A stretch of 33,809 nucleotides of DNA from Amycolatopsis thailandensis (lineage in GTDB: Bacteria > Actinomycetota > Actinomycetes > Mycobacteriales > Pseudonocardiaceae). The stretch spans positions 1 to 33,809 of the forward strand of contig NZ_NMQT01000084.1 of the NCBI RefSeq assembly GCF_002234405.1. Reading direction: 5' to 3'. Within the stretch, counting starts at the first letter, position 1. Each line of letters starts with the position of its first letter. This document shows positions 23,596-30,630 of the stretch, in pieces. The notes under the pieces were generated by a model. The model saw nothing but the letters and a program-made list of their open reading frames with translations. It was not told the origin of the DNA and made no database searches. The translations under genes and the position numbers were made by a program.

Positions 23596-24570
23596 CTGCT
23601 CGTAGGTTGACGTTAGGTGACGAGCCCGGGCCAGCGCGTCGGCGGCTCGTCGACGAACCGCCTCACCGAGTGTGGCGGGGCTCTCCACCTGCGCGTCCCC
23701 GCCCAGACCGAGGATGAGCCGGACCATCCACGATTCGTCGGCGTAGCGCATCCGGATCCGCAGCCGCCCGCCGTCGAGCTCGTCGAGCTCCTCGCAGGGG
23801 TAGTACTCGGCTACCCAGCGTGCGTCCGGGTCGAGGGCGAGAACGGCTTCCTGCTGATCGGGACGCGGCCGGAAAACACCATCGGAAATGTCAGTGGGCC
23901 GGGCGTGCGCGGGCGGTATCGCGGGTTCGTCGAGCACGGTGAGCTCGTCGATGCGGTCGAGCCGGAACAGCCGGACGTCCTCGGCGCGGCGGCACCACGC
24001 TTCGAGGTAGCCGACAGCCTGGACGATGAGCAGGCGCATGGGGTCGACGGTGCGCTCGGTGATCTCGTCCTTCGAGGCGGTGTAGTACCGGATCCTCAGC
24101 GCGCGCCTCGCGGTGAGAGCGGCCCGGACGGCTTCGCGCGTACTGGCGGTCTTCTTGCCCTCCCGCACTCCCCTGTCGACGACGATCCCCGACGGCTGGG
24201 CCTGTCCCGCGGCGGCCTCGATCTTCGCGATGGCGCGGCGGACCGCGTCGGCGTCGACCACGCCGGGCGTCTCGGCCAAGGCCCGGAGCGCGACGAGCAT
24301 GGCCGTCGCCTCTCCGCCGGTGAGCCGCAGCGGGCGGTTCATGCCGGCGTCGTGCGTGACGACGATCGTGTCGCCCTCGAAGGAGAGGTCGATCAGGTCA
24401 CCGGGGCCGTAGCCGGGCAGTCCGCACATCCACAGCAGTTCGAGGTCCTTGCGCAGCTGCTTGGGCGTGACGTCGAAGTCGTGGGCCGCGTCGGTGATCT
24501 TGATACCGGGCCGGGCGAGCAGGTACGGCACGAGCGCGAGCAGGCGCGGCATCCGTCCGGTGGCGCTCAT
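23593..24570 (-). CDS. pafC: WYL-domain transcriptional activator PafC
   Basis: A 325-residue protein with an N-terminal winged helix (about 5-60: LLALVPYLLARPGIKITDAAHDFDVTPKQLRKDLELLW) followed by a WYL domain containing LRIRYYTASKDEITERTVDP and AVGYLEAWCRRAEDVRLFRLDRID, and a C-terminal WCX region. PafC pairs with PafB to form an activator of the LexA-independent DNA damage response in mycobacteria, probably sensing single-stranded DNA or a nucleic acid by the WYL domain. The start overlaps the pafB stop by 4 bp, so the partners are made together. Gene order pafB-pafC-tatA is conserved with mycobacteria. Confidence 0.93.
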   Translation of the reverse strand: MSATGRMPRLLALVPYLLARPGIKITDAAHDFDVTPKQLRKDLELLWMCGLPGYGPGDLIDLSFEGDTIVVTHDAGMNRPLRLTGGEATAMLVALRALAETPGVVDADAVRRAIAKIEAAAGQAQPSGIVVDRGVREGKKTASTREAVRAALTARRALRIRYYTASKDEITERTVDPMRLLIVQAVGYLEAWCRRAEDVRLFRLDRIDELTVLDEPAIPPAHARPTDISDGVFRPRPDQQEAVLALDPDARWVAEYYPCEELDELDGGRLRIRMRYADESWMVRLILGLGGDAQVESPATLGEAVRRRAADALARARHLTSTYEQ

Positions 24571-25547
24571 CGGGCACCGCCCGCGTGCGCGACGGCTTCG
24601 AGACGGCTGAGGACCGACTTCGCGAGGACTTCGGGTTCCAGGACGAGGACGTCCGGGCCGTGCGCGGTGAGCCAGTCGGCAGCGGATTCGGGGTAGTACA
24701 GCTCGATCTCCACGAGGTCGCCTTCTTCTCCCCCGGCGTCACTGCGGCCGACCACGCGGCCGCGGCGACGGACCCCGGCGGCCCGGCCGTCGGCGACCCA
24801 GACGCTGGCGGTGGTCGGCGCGGACGGGTCCTCACTGCTGCTGGCGGAGACCATCTTCAGCAGGTTGATCCCGTCCGGGCGCTCGACGACGCCGAGAGCG
24901 CCGAAGGCGTCGACCTTCCCTGTCACCCGCGAGAGGCGGAAACACCGTGACGCGCCACGGTCCCTGTCATGCCCGACGACGTACCAGCGGCCTCGCCACG
25001 ACACCACGCCCCAAGGTTCGAGGGTGCGGATCTTGCGCTCGGCCGAGCCACTGCGGCGGTACTCGAAGCGCACCGCCTGGCCGGCTTGGACGGCGGCCAG
25101 CAGCGGGCCGAACGCCGGTTCGGCGCGGACGCGCGGTTCGACGACGGTCGGGGCGTGGTCGTCGACCTCGACCCCGGCGGCGCGGAGCTTCACCAGCGCG
25201 CCTTGGGCTTCTCCCGTCAGCTCCGGCGAATCCCAGAGCCGGACGGCGAGACCGACCGCGGTCGCCTCGTCCGGCGCGAGGTCGATTTCGCCGAGTTCGT
25301 AGTCGCGGCGCGCGATGCGGTAGCCGTCGATCGCGTCGAAGGCGGAGTTACGACCGGTCTCCAGCGGGATCCCGAGTTCGCGCAGTTCGGTCTTGTCGCG
25401 CTCGAACATGCGGAAGTAGGCCTCGTCGCTGGCCGCGTCGGCGTACCCGGGCACGATGCCCCGGATCCGCTCGGCGGTGAGGTACTGCCGCGTGGACAGG
25501 AGGGCCAGGACCAGGTTGACCAATCGTTCGGCGCGTGCGGTGGACAC
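24567..25547 (-). CDS. pafB: WYL-domain transcriptional activator PafB
   Basis: A 326-residue paralogue of PafC and its partner. The N-terminal HTH (RLVNLVLALLSTRQYLTAERIRGIVPGY) is followed by the WYL domain with VRFEYRRSGSAERKIRTLEPWGVVSWRGRWYVVGHD, whose W-Y pair and basic residues match the family, and a WCX tail. In mycobacteria PafBC recruits the housekeeping sigma factor to DNA-damage promoters; I did not find a clear PafBC promoter motif at intergenic sites in this window. GTG 25547 has TAGGGT (25554-25559) 6 nt upstream. An HxlR gene precedes it by 9 bp on the same strand where mycobacteria have pafA. Confidence 0.93.
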   Translation of the reverse strand: MSTARAERLVNLVLALLSTRQYLTAERIRGIVPGYADAASDEAYFRMFERDKTELRELGIPLETGRNSAFDAIDGYRIARRDYELGEIDLAPDEATAVGLAVRLWDSPELTGEAQGALVKLRAAGVEVDDHAPTVVEPRVRAEPAFGPLLAAVQAGQAVRFEYRRSGSAERKIRTLEPWGVVSWRGRWYVVGHDRDRGASRCFRLSRVTGKVDAFGALGVVERPDGINLLKMVSASSSEDPSAPTTASVWVADGRAAGVRRRGRVVGRSDAGGEEGDLVEIELYYPESAADWLTAHGPDVLVLEPEVLAKSVLSRLEAVAHAGGAR

Positions 25548-25553
25548 CCGGTT

Positions 25554-25559
25554 ACCCTA
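25554..25559 (-). promoter_or_regulatory. -10 hexamer of pafB overlapping hxlR stop codon
   Basis: TAGGGT on the minus strand; its TAG (25557-25559) is the HxlR stop codon, and GTG 25547 of pafB follows after 6 nt. It would allow pafBC expression independent of the HxlR gene. Confidence 0.45.
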
Positions 25560-25988
25560 GCCCGCGCCGTCGGACCCGATGGTGAGAGCCGCCGATCGCG
25601 CGTCGTAACGATCCCTGGCGGACTCGACCTCCTCGAACCTGGCCTCGGCCCAGTCCTTGATCCCGGCCACCAGTTGCCGGAGACTCCGGCCGAGATCGGT
25701 CAGTTCGTAGTCGACGCGGACCGGTACGCACGCGGTGACGGTGCGGGTCAGCAGGCCGTCCCGTTCCAAGGTCCGCAGGGTCTGCGTGAGCATCTTCTGG
25801 CTGACGCCGGCGATCCGGCGCGAGAGGTCGCTGTAGCGCTGGGGCCCGTCGCCGAGGGCGACGAGGACGAGGCTGACCCACTTGCCCGACACCTCGTCGA
25901 GCAGCTTCCTTGCCGGGCAGGCCGCGAGATAGGCGTCGTAGGCCCGCTTCTCCTCGTCCCGCCGTTCCTGTGCCGTGCGCGTGACCAC
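25557..25988 (-). CDS. HxlR family transcriptional regulator
   Basis: A 143-residue HxlR-type regulator. The family core is intact: a Cys-Pro near the N-terminus (AACPARKLLDEVSGKW), the helix-turn-helix GPQRYSDLSRRIAGVSQKMLTQTLRTLERDGL, and the wing VPVRVDYELTDLGRSL. The lone Cys before the winged helix is a redox- or electrophile-sensing site in several HxlR/YodB-type proteins, so thiol-based control is possible. GTG 25988 is chosen (GGAGG 10 nt upstream, homology soon after); a longer in-frame start at 26078 would cover the operator region. It is divergent from a quinone reductase-like gene that it probably represses, and sits 9 bp upstream of pafB. Confidence 0.9.
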   Translation of the reverse strand: MVTRTAQERRDEEKRAYDAYLAACPARKLLDEVSGKWVSLVLVALGDGPQRYSDLSRRIAGVSQKMLTQTLRTLERDGLLTRTVTACVPVRVDYELTDLGRSLRQLVAGIKDWAEARFEEVESARDRYDARSAALTIGSDGAG

Positions 25989-26014
25989 GATGCGCGTACC
26001 TCCGCGTGGGTTGG

Positions 26015-26048
26015 GCACCTCGAGGTGCGTACTTCCCGATGGAGAGTA
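26015..26048. promoter_or_regulatory. probable HxlR operators in divergent gap
   Basis: Two dyads lie side by side in the 104-bp gap: a perfect 14-bp palindrome GCACCTCGAGGTGC (26015-26028), and an imperfect 19-bp dyad TACT-N11-AGTA (26030-26048), the latter like the spaced TACT/AGTA half-sites of HxlR-type operators. Assignment to this regulator is inference. Confidence 0.5.
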
Positions 26049-26092
26049 ACTCCCCATACGTTCGCCCGAGGACGACACCTTGGAGGAGAACG

Positions 26093-27031
26093 ATGCGCGC
26101 AGTGGTGGTCCGCCGGTTCGGCGGCCCGGAGGTCCTGGAGTTCGCGGAGCACCCGACGCCCGTGCCGGGTATCGGCCGGGTCCGGGTGCGGGTGGCGGCG
26201 GCCGCGGTCAACCCGGTCGACGTCGCGACCAGGTCGGGTTTCCTGACCGAGGCGGGGATCATCCCGCCAAGGGACGTGCTCGGGATCGGCTGGGACGTGG
26301 CCGGGACCGTGGACGCGGTGGGTGACGGCGTCACGGGTTTCACCGTGGGCGACGCCGTCATCGGCTTGCGGGACCGGCCGTCGGCCGCGCTCGGCACCTA
26401 CGCCGAGTTCGTCGTCCTCGACGCGTCCGCGATCGCCGCCGCGCCACGGACGGCGTCCCTCGCCGAGGCCGCGACCCTGCCGCTGAACGGTCTCACCGCG
26501 GCGCAGGCGATCGATCTGCTCGACCTCCCGCCGGGAGCGACCGTCCTGGTGACCGGCGCGGCGGGTGCTGTCGGCGGCTACGCGGTCGCTTTGGCCAAGG
26601 CACGCGGTTTCCGCGTCGTGGCTACCGCCGGTTCCGCCGACGAGGCCTTGGTCCGGGGTTTCGGTGCGGAGGTTTTCGTGCCACGTGGCGACCTCCTGGG
26701 AGACCGGGTGCGGGCGGTGGTCCCCGGCGGGGCGGACGCGGCGCTCGACACGGCGTTGCTCGGACTCGAAGCCTTGGACGCCGTCGCGAACCGCGGCCGG
26801 TTCGTGGTGTTCGCGGCCGGAGCGGCCCCGATTCCCCTGCGCGGCATCAGGGTCGAGCACGTCTGGATCCGCGCGGACGGCACCGCGCTGGCCGGGCTGG
26901 CGACCCTCGTCGACGACGGCGTGCTCGCGCTCCGGATCGCGGACACCTTGCCACTGACCGAGGCGGTGAAAGCACACGAACGTCTGGCGGTGGGCGGACT
27001 GCGCGGGCGACTGGTCTTGACCAACAAATAA
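26093..27031 (+). CDS. quinone oxidoreductase-like MDR dehydrogenase
   Basis: A 312-residue medium-chain dehydrogenase/reductase of the zinc-free quinone oxidoreductase branch. The N-terminal GroES-like part contains VLEFAEHPTPVPGIGRVRVRVAAAAVNPVD-type signature residues; the NADP-binding fold has TVLVTGAAGAVGGYAVALAKARG (about 150-172) with AxxGxxG. Cysteine zinc ligands are absent. It should reduce quinones or enones with NADPH. ATG 26093 follows TGGAGGAG closely, which is decisive against the longer frame from 26006. Divergent HxlR and operator dyads suggest induction by electrophiles or quinones. The SRPBCC-SDR pair lies 37 bp downstream with its own promoter. Confidence 0.92.
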   Translation: MRAVVVRRFGGPEVLEFAEHPTPVPGIGRVRVRVAAAAVNPVDVATRSGFLTEAGIIPPRDVLGIGWDVAGTVDAVGDGVTGFTVGDAVIGLRDRPSAALGTYAEFVVLDASAIAAAPRTASLAEAATLPLNGLTAAQAIDLLDLPPGATVLVTGAAGAVGGYAVALAKARGFRVVATAGSADEALVRGFGAEVFVPRGDLLGDRVRAVVPGGADAALDTALLGLEALDAVANRGRFVVFAAGAAPIPLRGIRVEHVWIRADGTALAGLATLVDDGVLALRIADTLPLTEAVKAHERLAVGGLRGRLVLTNK

Positions 27032-27032
27032 G

Positions 27033-27061
27033 TTGACGCTTAATTAAGCCGAAGGTTATCT
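27033..27061 (+). promoter_or_regulatory. strong leaderless promoter with embedded palindrome
   Basis: TTGACG (-35, 27033-27038), 17-bp spacer, TTATCT (-10, 27056-27061), then 7 nt to ATG 27069. A perfect 12-bp palindrome GCTTAATTAAGC (27038-27049) overlaps the end of the -35 and the spacer, an ideal repressor site. The only ArsR candidate nearby is at 29153-29494. Confidence 0.65.
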
Positions 27062-27068
27062 TCACCTC

Positions 27069-27521
27069 ATGGACAACGACGTGACCCGGCTCGAACTCCG
27101 GCGCGAGTACCCGGACCCCATCGAAGACGTCTGGTCGGCACTCACCGAATCCGACCGCACCGCGCGCTGGATCGGCCCGTGGACCGGGGAAGCCGGAGTC
27201 GGCAACACGATCGCGCTTTCGATGACCGCCGAGGAAGGCTCCGAACCGAGCCATGCCGTCATCCGCGAATGCGATCCACCGAAACGCCTGGTCATGGACC
27301 TGCAGAACAAAGAGGAACCGACCTGGCGAGTGGAACTGACGCTGACCCCTCGGGGCGAAGGCACGGTGCTCGACTTCGTGCACCTCATGCCCAAGACCGA
27401 CTGGGACACCTCGGACATCCTCAAGGGCTGGCACTTCTACCTCGACCGGCTCGGCGCCTCCCTGGTCGGCGAACCGGTGCCCGAGTGGGACGGCTACACG
27501 CCGCCTACTTTGGAGGCATGA
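27069..27521 (+). CDS. SRPBCC (AHSA1-like) domain protein
   Basis: A 150-residue START/SRPBCC-fold protein with the family opening LRREYPDPIEDVWSALTESDRTARWIGPW (about 9-37) and core strands ECDPPKRLVMDL and WRVELTLTPRGEGTVLDFVH. The fold encloses a hydrophobic cavity; activity (ligand binding or co-chaperone) cannot be told from sequence. Its length is normal for AHSA1-type stand-alone members. Leaderless start at ATG 27069, from a strong -35/-10 pair. Its stop overlaps the following SDR start (ATGA), so they are coupled. Confidence 0.9.
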   Translation: MDNDVTRLELRREYPDPIEDVWSALTESDRTARWIGPWTGEAGVGNTIALSMTAEEGSEPSHAVIRECDPPKRLVMDLQNKEEPTWRVELTLTPRGEGTVLDFVHLMPKTDWDTSDILKGWHFYLDRLGASLVGEPVPEWDGYTPPTLEA

Positions 27522-28216
27522 ACGATCGAGTACTGCTGATCACCGGCGCCTCCCGCGGCCTCGGCGAAGCCACCGCACGCAGGGCCGCGGCCGCCGGGTT
27601 CCGGCTGGCGTTGCTCTCCCGCGACCGCGAGGCACTGCTCCCCCTCGTCGCCGAGTTCGGCGAGGATCGCGCCCTCGCGCTCGCGGTGGACGTCACCGAC
27701 TGGGAGTCGCTGTCCGCCGCCGTCGAGACGACGAAGAAGACCTTCGGCGGCTTGGACGCGGTGTTCGCCAACGCGGGGCAAAGCGTCGTCGTGTCGTTCT
27801 TCGGCGACGGCGGCGCGGACCCCGAGCAGTGGCGGGACATGGTACTGACGAACGTCTACGGCACCGCCCTCACCGCGCGGGCGACCCTGCCGTCACTCGC
27901 GGAATCGAAGGGGCACCTCGTGCTCACCGGTTCGGTCGCCGGGCGTTACCACCGGCCGGGGAACCTCTACTCGGCGACGAAATGGGCGGTGACCGGACTG
28001 GCCGGGTCCATCCGCGAGGAGGCCGTCGGCACTGGCGTCCGGGTCACCGTCGTGCAGCCGGGTCTCGTCGAAACCTCGATGATCCCCGAGGGTTCGGAGT
28101 CGAAGCCGAAACTGGAACCCGACGACATCGCGAGGGCGGTGCTCTACGCGCTGGAGCAGCCGCCCTCGGTCGACGTCAACGAGATCGTGGTCCGCCCGAC
28201 CGGCCAGATCCGCTAG
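27518..28216 (+). CDS. short-chain dehydrogenase/reductase
   Basis: A 232-residue classical SDR: TGASRGLG cofactor loop (9-16), NAG (85-87), Ser139, and Y151-x3-K155, with VVQPGLVETSM after the active site and ALLSRDRE suggesting NADP(H). It is translated in coupling with the SRPBCC protein (ATGA overlap, GGAGG just ahead). The pairing suggests that the SRPBCC protein binds the same small hydrophobic molecule that the SDR reduces or oxidises; this is inference. It converges on the LLM oxidoreductase with a 4-bp gap, and I see no terminator hairpin there. Confidence 0.92.
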   Translation: MNDRVLLITGASRGLGEATARRAAAAGFRLALLSRDREALLPLVAEFGEDRALALAVDVTDWESLSAAVETTKKTFGGLDAVFANAGQSVVVSFFGDGGADPEQWRDMVLTNVYGTALTARATLPSLAESKGHLVLTGSVAGRYHRPGNLYSATKWAVTGLAGSIREEAVGTGVRVTVVQPGLVETSMIPEGSESKPKLEPDDIARAVLYALEQPPSVDVNEIVVRPTGQIR

Positions 28217-28220
28217 CGGG

Positions 28221-29081
28221 TCAGGGCAGCAGCGACTCGGCCAGCCGCCCCCAGTGCGGCATGGCCGAGTCGCCGGGCTCGACTCCGATGACCTGGACTC
28301 CGACGTGGTCGGCGCCGGCGTCGAGATGCCCGTGCAGTTTCGCGGTGACAGTGTCGAGATCGCCCCAGAACACGAGATCGTCGACGAGCCGGTCGCTGCC
28401 GCGGCCGCCGTCGATGTCGGCTTCGGTGTAGCCGAGGCGGAGGTACTTGGCGACGTTGTACTTCGAAGTCAGATATCCGTGTAGGTGTTCGCGCGCGATC
28501 TCTCGCGCCTTGCCCGGGTCGGTCTCGAACAGCACGGCGTGCTCGACACCGAGGAAGGCCTTCTCCCCTAGCACTTCCCTCGCCTGGGCGGTGTGCGACA
28601 CCGTCACGTGATAGGTGTGCGCGCCCTCGGAGCGGTCTCGGGCCAGTTCGAGCATCTTCGGTCCGTACGCGGCCAGCAGCCGCCGCATCGGCGCGGCCGG
28701 CAGCGGGTTCGCGCTGGTGACCGCGTCGAGTTCGTCGAGGTAGTCGTTCATCGCGTCCAGCGGCTTGACTCCGGCCTGAGCACCGCCGAAGCCGAGTCCG
28801 AGGACATGCCGGTCCGGATAGGCGTCGGCCAGCAACAGCGCCGCGCCGCGGGTCCAGCGCGCGCCACGCGATCCGATCCGCGCGATCCCGTTGACCACGG
28901 CGATGCGCTCGGTGGACGCGAGCAGGAATCCGGCGTGGGTCAGCGCTTCCCGCCCGTCCCGCTCCGGGATCCAGATCGCGGGCCAGCCGAGTTCTTCCAG
29001 CTCCCGCACCGAATCCCGCAGCATGCTCGCGGGCTGATCCTCGAAGTCGAACGTCCAGATCCCGAAACGCCCCAGTTCCAT
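28221..29081 (-). CDS. LLM-class (F420-dependent type) oxidoreductase
   Basis: A 286-residue luciferase-like TIM-barrel protein. Seen: MELGRFGIWTFDF at the start, LEELGWPAIWIPE (about 29-41), LASTERIAVVNGIARIGSR (about 54-72), PDRHVLGLGFGG (about 89-100) typical of F420-binding LLM subfamilies, and a C-terminal DAGADHVGVQVIG strand. Cofactor F420 is the likely hydride carrier in actinobacteria, but FMN cannot be excluded. The substrate is unknown. GAGGAGAG precedes the ATG. It is last in a leftward run propeller-ArsR-LLM and has its own dyad-bearing upstream region. Confidence 0.88.
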   Translation of the reverse strand: MELGRFGIWTFDFEDQPASMLRDSVRELEELGWPAIWIPERDGREALTHAGFLLASTERIAVVNGIARIGSRGARWTRGAALLLADAYPDRHVLGLGFGGAQAGVKPLDAMNDYLDELDAVTSANPLPAAPMRRLLAAYGPKMLELARDRSEGAHTYHVTVSHTAQAREVLGEKAFLGVEHAVLFETDPGKAREIAREHLHGYLTSKYNVAKYLRLGYTEADIDGGRGSDRLVDDLVFWGDLDTVTAKLHGHLDAGADHVGVQVIGVEPGDSAMPHWGRLAESLLP

Positions 29082-29105
29082 CTGTCTCTCCTCAGGTCGA
29101 GTCTT

Positions 29106-29137
29106 ACATATCGAAGTATCGCAGATTCTCGATATGT
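29106..29137. promoter_or_regulatory. perfect split dyad ACATATCGA-N14-TCGATATGT
   Basis: Perfect 9-bp arms at 29106-29114 and 29129-29137, in the 71-bp gap between the ArsR stop and the LLM start. AT-rich compared with its surroundings. ATATCGA-type half-sites are seen for ArsR-family repressors, so the adjacent ArsR is the candidate; the same site is not present upstream of the ArsR gene itself. Confidence 0.6.
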
Positions 29138-29152
29138 TATTCCCGGCCGAAC

Positions 29153-29494
29153 TCAGATGGAGCGTCCCAGCAGGTCGACGAGCTGGGCGATCCGCTGTTC
29201 GTCACGCCGATAGTGCGTCCACTTCCCCACCCGGGTGGACTGGACGAGCCCGGCGCGCTGCAGCAAGGCCATGTACGCGGACACCGTGGACTGCGCGAGC
29301 CCCAGCTTCTCCTGGAGATGGCTGACGCAGACGCCGACCTCGTTCTGATCGGCGATCGCCTTCTCCGGCGGGAAATGCCGGTCCGGTTCGCGCAGCCAGC
29401 CGAGCACCTGGAGCCGGATCGGGTTGGCGAGCGCCTTCAACACCTCGACCAGGTGCTCGGTGGTCTCCGGAACGGGTTCTGCGTGTGCGGTCAT
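29153..29494 (-). CDS. ArsR family transcriptional regulator
   Basis: A 113-residue ArsR/SmtB-type repressor: LKALANPIRLQVLGWLREPD, then VGVCVSHLQEKLGLAQSTVSAYMALLQRAGLVQSTRVGKWTHY-type recognition helix and wing (about 53-92). It has one Cys (in GVCVS) and no complete metal-site motif, so it may sense a small molecule or a thiol change, not arsenite. Its ATG lies 12 bp after the propeller gene stop; TAAGCT (29504-29509), overlapping that stop, sits 9 nt ahead. Candidate targets are the dyads at 29106-29137 (LLM gene) and 27038-27049 (SRPBCC-SDR). Confidence 0.92.
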   Translation of the reverse strand: MTAHAEPVPETTEHLVEVLKALANPIRLQVLGWLREPDRHFPPEKAIADQNEVGVCVSHLQEKLGLAQSTVSAYMALLQRAGLVQSTRVGKWTHYRRDEQRIAQLVDLLGRSI

Positions 29495-29503
29495 GGTCCT
29501 TTG

Positions 29504-29509
29504 AGCTTA
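29504..29509 (-). promoter_or_regulatory. -10-like hexamer overlapping propeller-gene stop
   Basis: TAAGCT on the minus strand; its TAA (29507-29509) is the stop codon of the upstream gene. The ArsR ATG 29494 follows after 9 nt, with an AAAGG in between that may instead act as a ribosome site. Confidence 0.3.
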
Positions 29510-30550
29510 GGCGCCGGAGAGGCGGGCCGCCCTGCCCTTCGCCCCGCTCGCCCAGCACGCGCCGTGAGCGCAGTCGACCGAGTCCAGTGACCCGGTGTCG
29601 AACGACTTCCAGTGCCGTCCGCCGTCCGGGCTCAGGTCACTCCCGCCGGGACCGACGGCGATGACCGTGTTCCCCAGCCACGCCAGGCCCGACCGGTAGC
29701 CGACCGGGGCCTCCGTCGGCGTCCGCCAGGTGCGCCCCTTGTCCGCGCTCAGCGCGACCCCCGGTCCGGGAGCGTTCGGCGCCGCGTAATCGCCGCCGAT
29801 GGCCACGCCGTGCCGCGGATCCCGGAACGTCACCGAGAAGACCCCGGCGGACGCGCCGCTGGGCAGCGGAGTGTCGGCCGCTTCCCACGTCTTCCCGCCG
29901 TCGCCGGAGTGCAGGACACGCGCGCGGGCCCCGCCGCCGGTGGCGATCCAGGCGTCGCGCGGCCCCGCCGTGGTGATGCACTGGCCGCTGGCGGCGAACC
30001 CGAACTCACCTTCGAGCGCGGGGACCATGCCCTCGGCGGGCACGGCCGTCCAGGTACGGCCGCCGTCCGAAGTGGACTGCAACCGGAACTTGCCGTCCAC
30101 CGGATCGCTCATCGCGAGACCGCGCCGGTGGTCGAAGAACGCGACACAGTCGTAGAACGCGGCCGGGTCACTGTTCTGGAAGGACAGTCGCCAGCTTTTG
30201 CCACCGTTGTCGGTGCGGTAGATCCGGGACGCGTCGCCGGGACCGATCGACAGGGCGACCGCGTGATCGGCGTCGAAGGCCTCGATGTCCCGGAAGTCGA
30301 GCGCCTCGGCGCCTGCCGGGGCGACCGGCTTCCAGGTGCGGCCCCGGTCGGTGGTGCGCAGGATGGTGCCCTTGCTGCCGCTGACCCAGGCCGTGCGGGA
30401 ATCCACCGCGGAGAGGCCGCGCAACTGCGCGTCCGTGCCCGTCGGGGTCTCGGTCCACGCGGGTTCGGGACAGTCCGGTGCGGCGTGCGCGACGCCGGTG
30501 AACGCCAGCGGGACAACCGCTCCCAGCACGACCAGCAACGCACGGCGCAT
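29507..30550 (-). CDS. secreted Asp-box beta-propeller protein
   Basis: A 347-residue exported protein. A Sec signal (1-23, Arg-Arg then a hydrophobic core, A-H-A cleavage) is followed by a beta-propeller of sialidase/Ycf48-like type with six Asp-box motifs S/T-x-D-x-G-x-T/S/H-W at about residues 67, 113, 161, 215, 268 and 307. The blade spacing of ~40-54 residues fits a six- or seven-bladed fold. No sialidase Arg triad is apparent, so it is probably a non-enzymatic scaffold or binding protein. GGGAGAGG precedes ATG 30550; the longer frame to 30691 would overlap pafA. It follows pafA on the same strand across a family hairpin. Confidence 0.85.
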   Translation of the reverse strand: MRRALLVVLGAVVPLAFTGVAHAAPDCPEPAWTETPTGTDAQLRGLSAVDSRTAWVSGSKGTILRTTDRGRTWKPVAPAGAEALDFRDIEAFDADHAVALSIGPGDASRIYRTDNGGKSWRLSFQNSDPAAFYDCVAFFDHRRGLAMSDPVDGKFRLQSTSDGGRTWTAVPAEGMVPALEGEFGFAASGQCITTAGPRDAWIATGGGARARVLHSGDGGKTWEAADTPLPSGASAGVFSVTFRDPRHGVAIGGDYAAPNAPGPGVALSADKGRTWRTPTEAPVGYRSGLAWLGNTVIAVGPGGSDLSPDGGRHWKSFDTGSLDSVDCAHGACWASGAKGRAARLSGA

Positions 30551-30572
30551 CGGCGTACCTCTCCCTCGAAGA

Positions 30573-30625
30573 TCCGTGAAGGCCACCTTAGAGGGCTCAG
30601 CGCCTTCCAAGATGGCCTTCACGGA
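30573..30625. terminator. 24-bp hairpin after pafA (CCGTGAAGG family)
   Basis: Arms 30573-30596 and 30602-30625 pair over 24 bp with one wobble and two mismatches; arms begin TCCGTGAAGGCCA. The hairpin begins 5 bp after the pafA stop and ends transcription before the propeller gene, whose ATG (30550) lies 22 bp beyond. Confidence 0.75.
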
Positions 30626-30630
30626 GTAAT

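Noticed and set aside
23884..23910. TGTCAGTG resembling a PafBC damage-promoter element
   Set aside because: It lies inside pafC on the non-coding strand with no TANNNT at the needed distance and no gene to drive.
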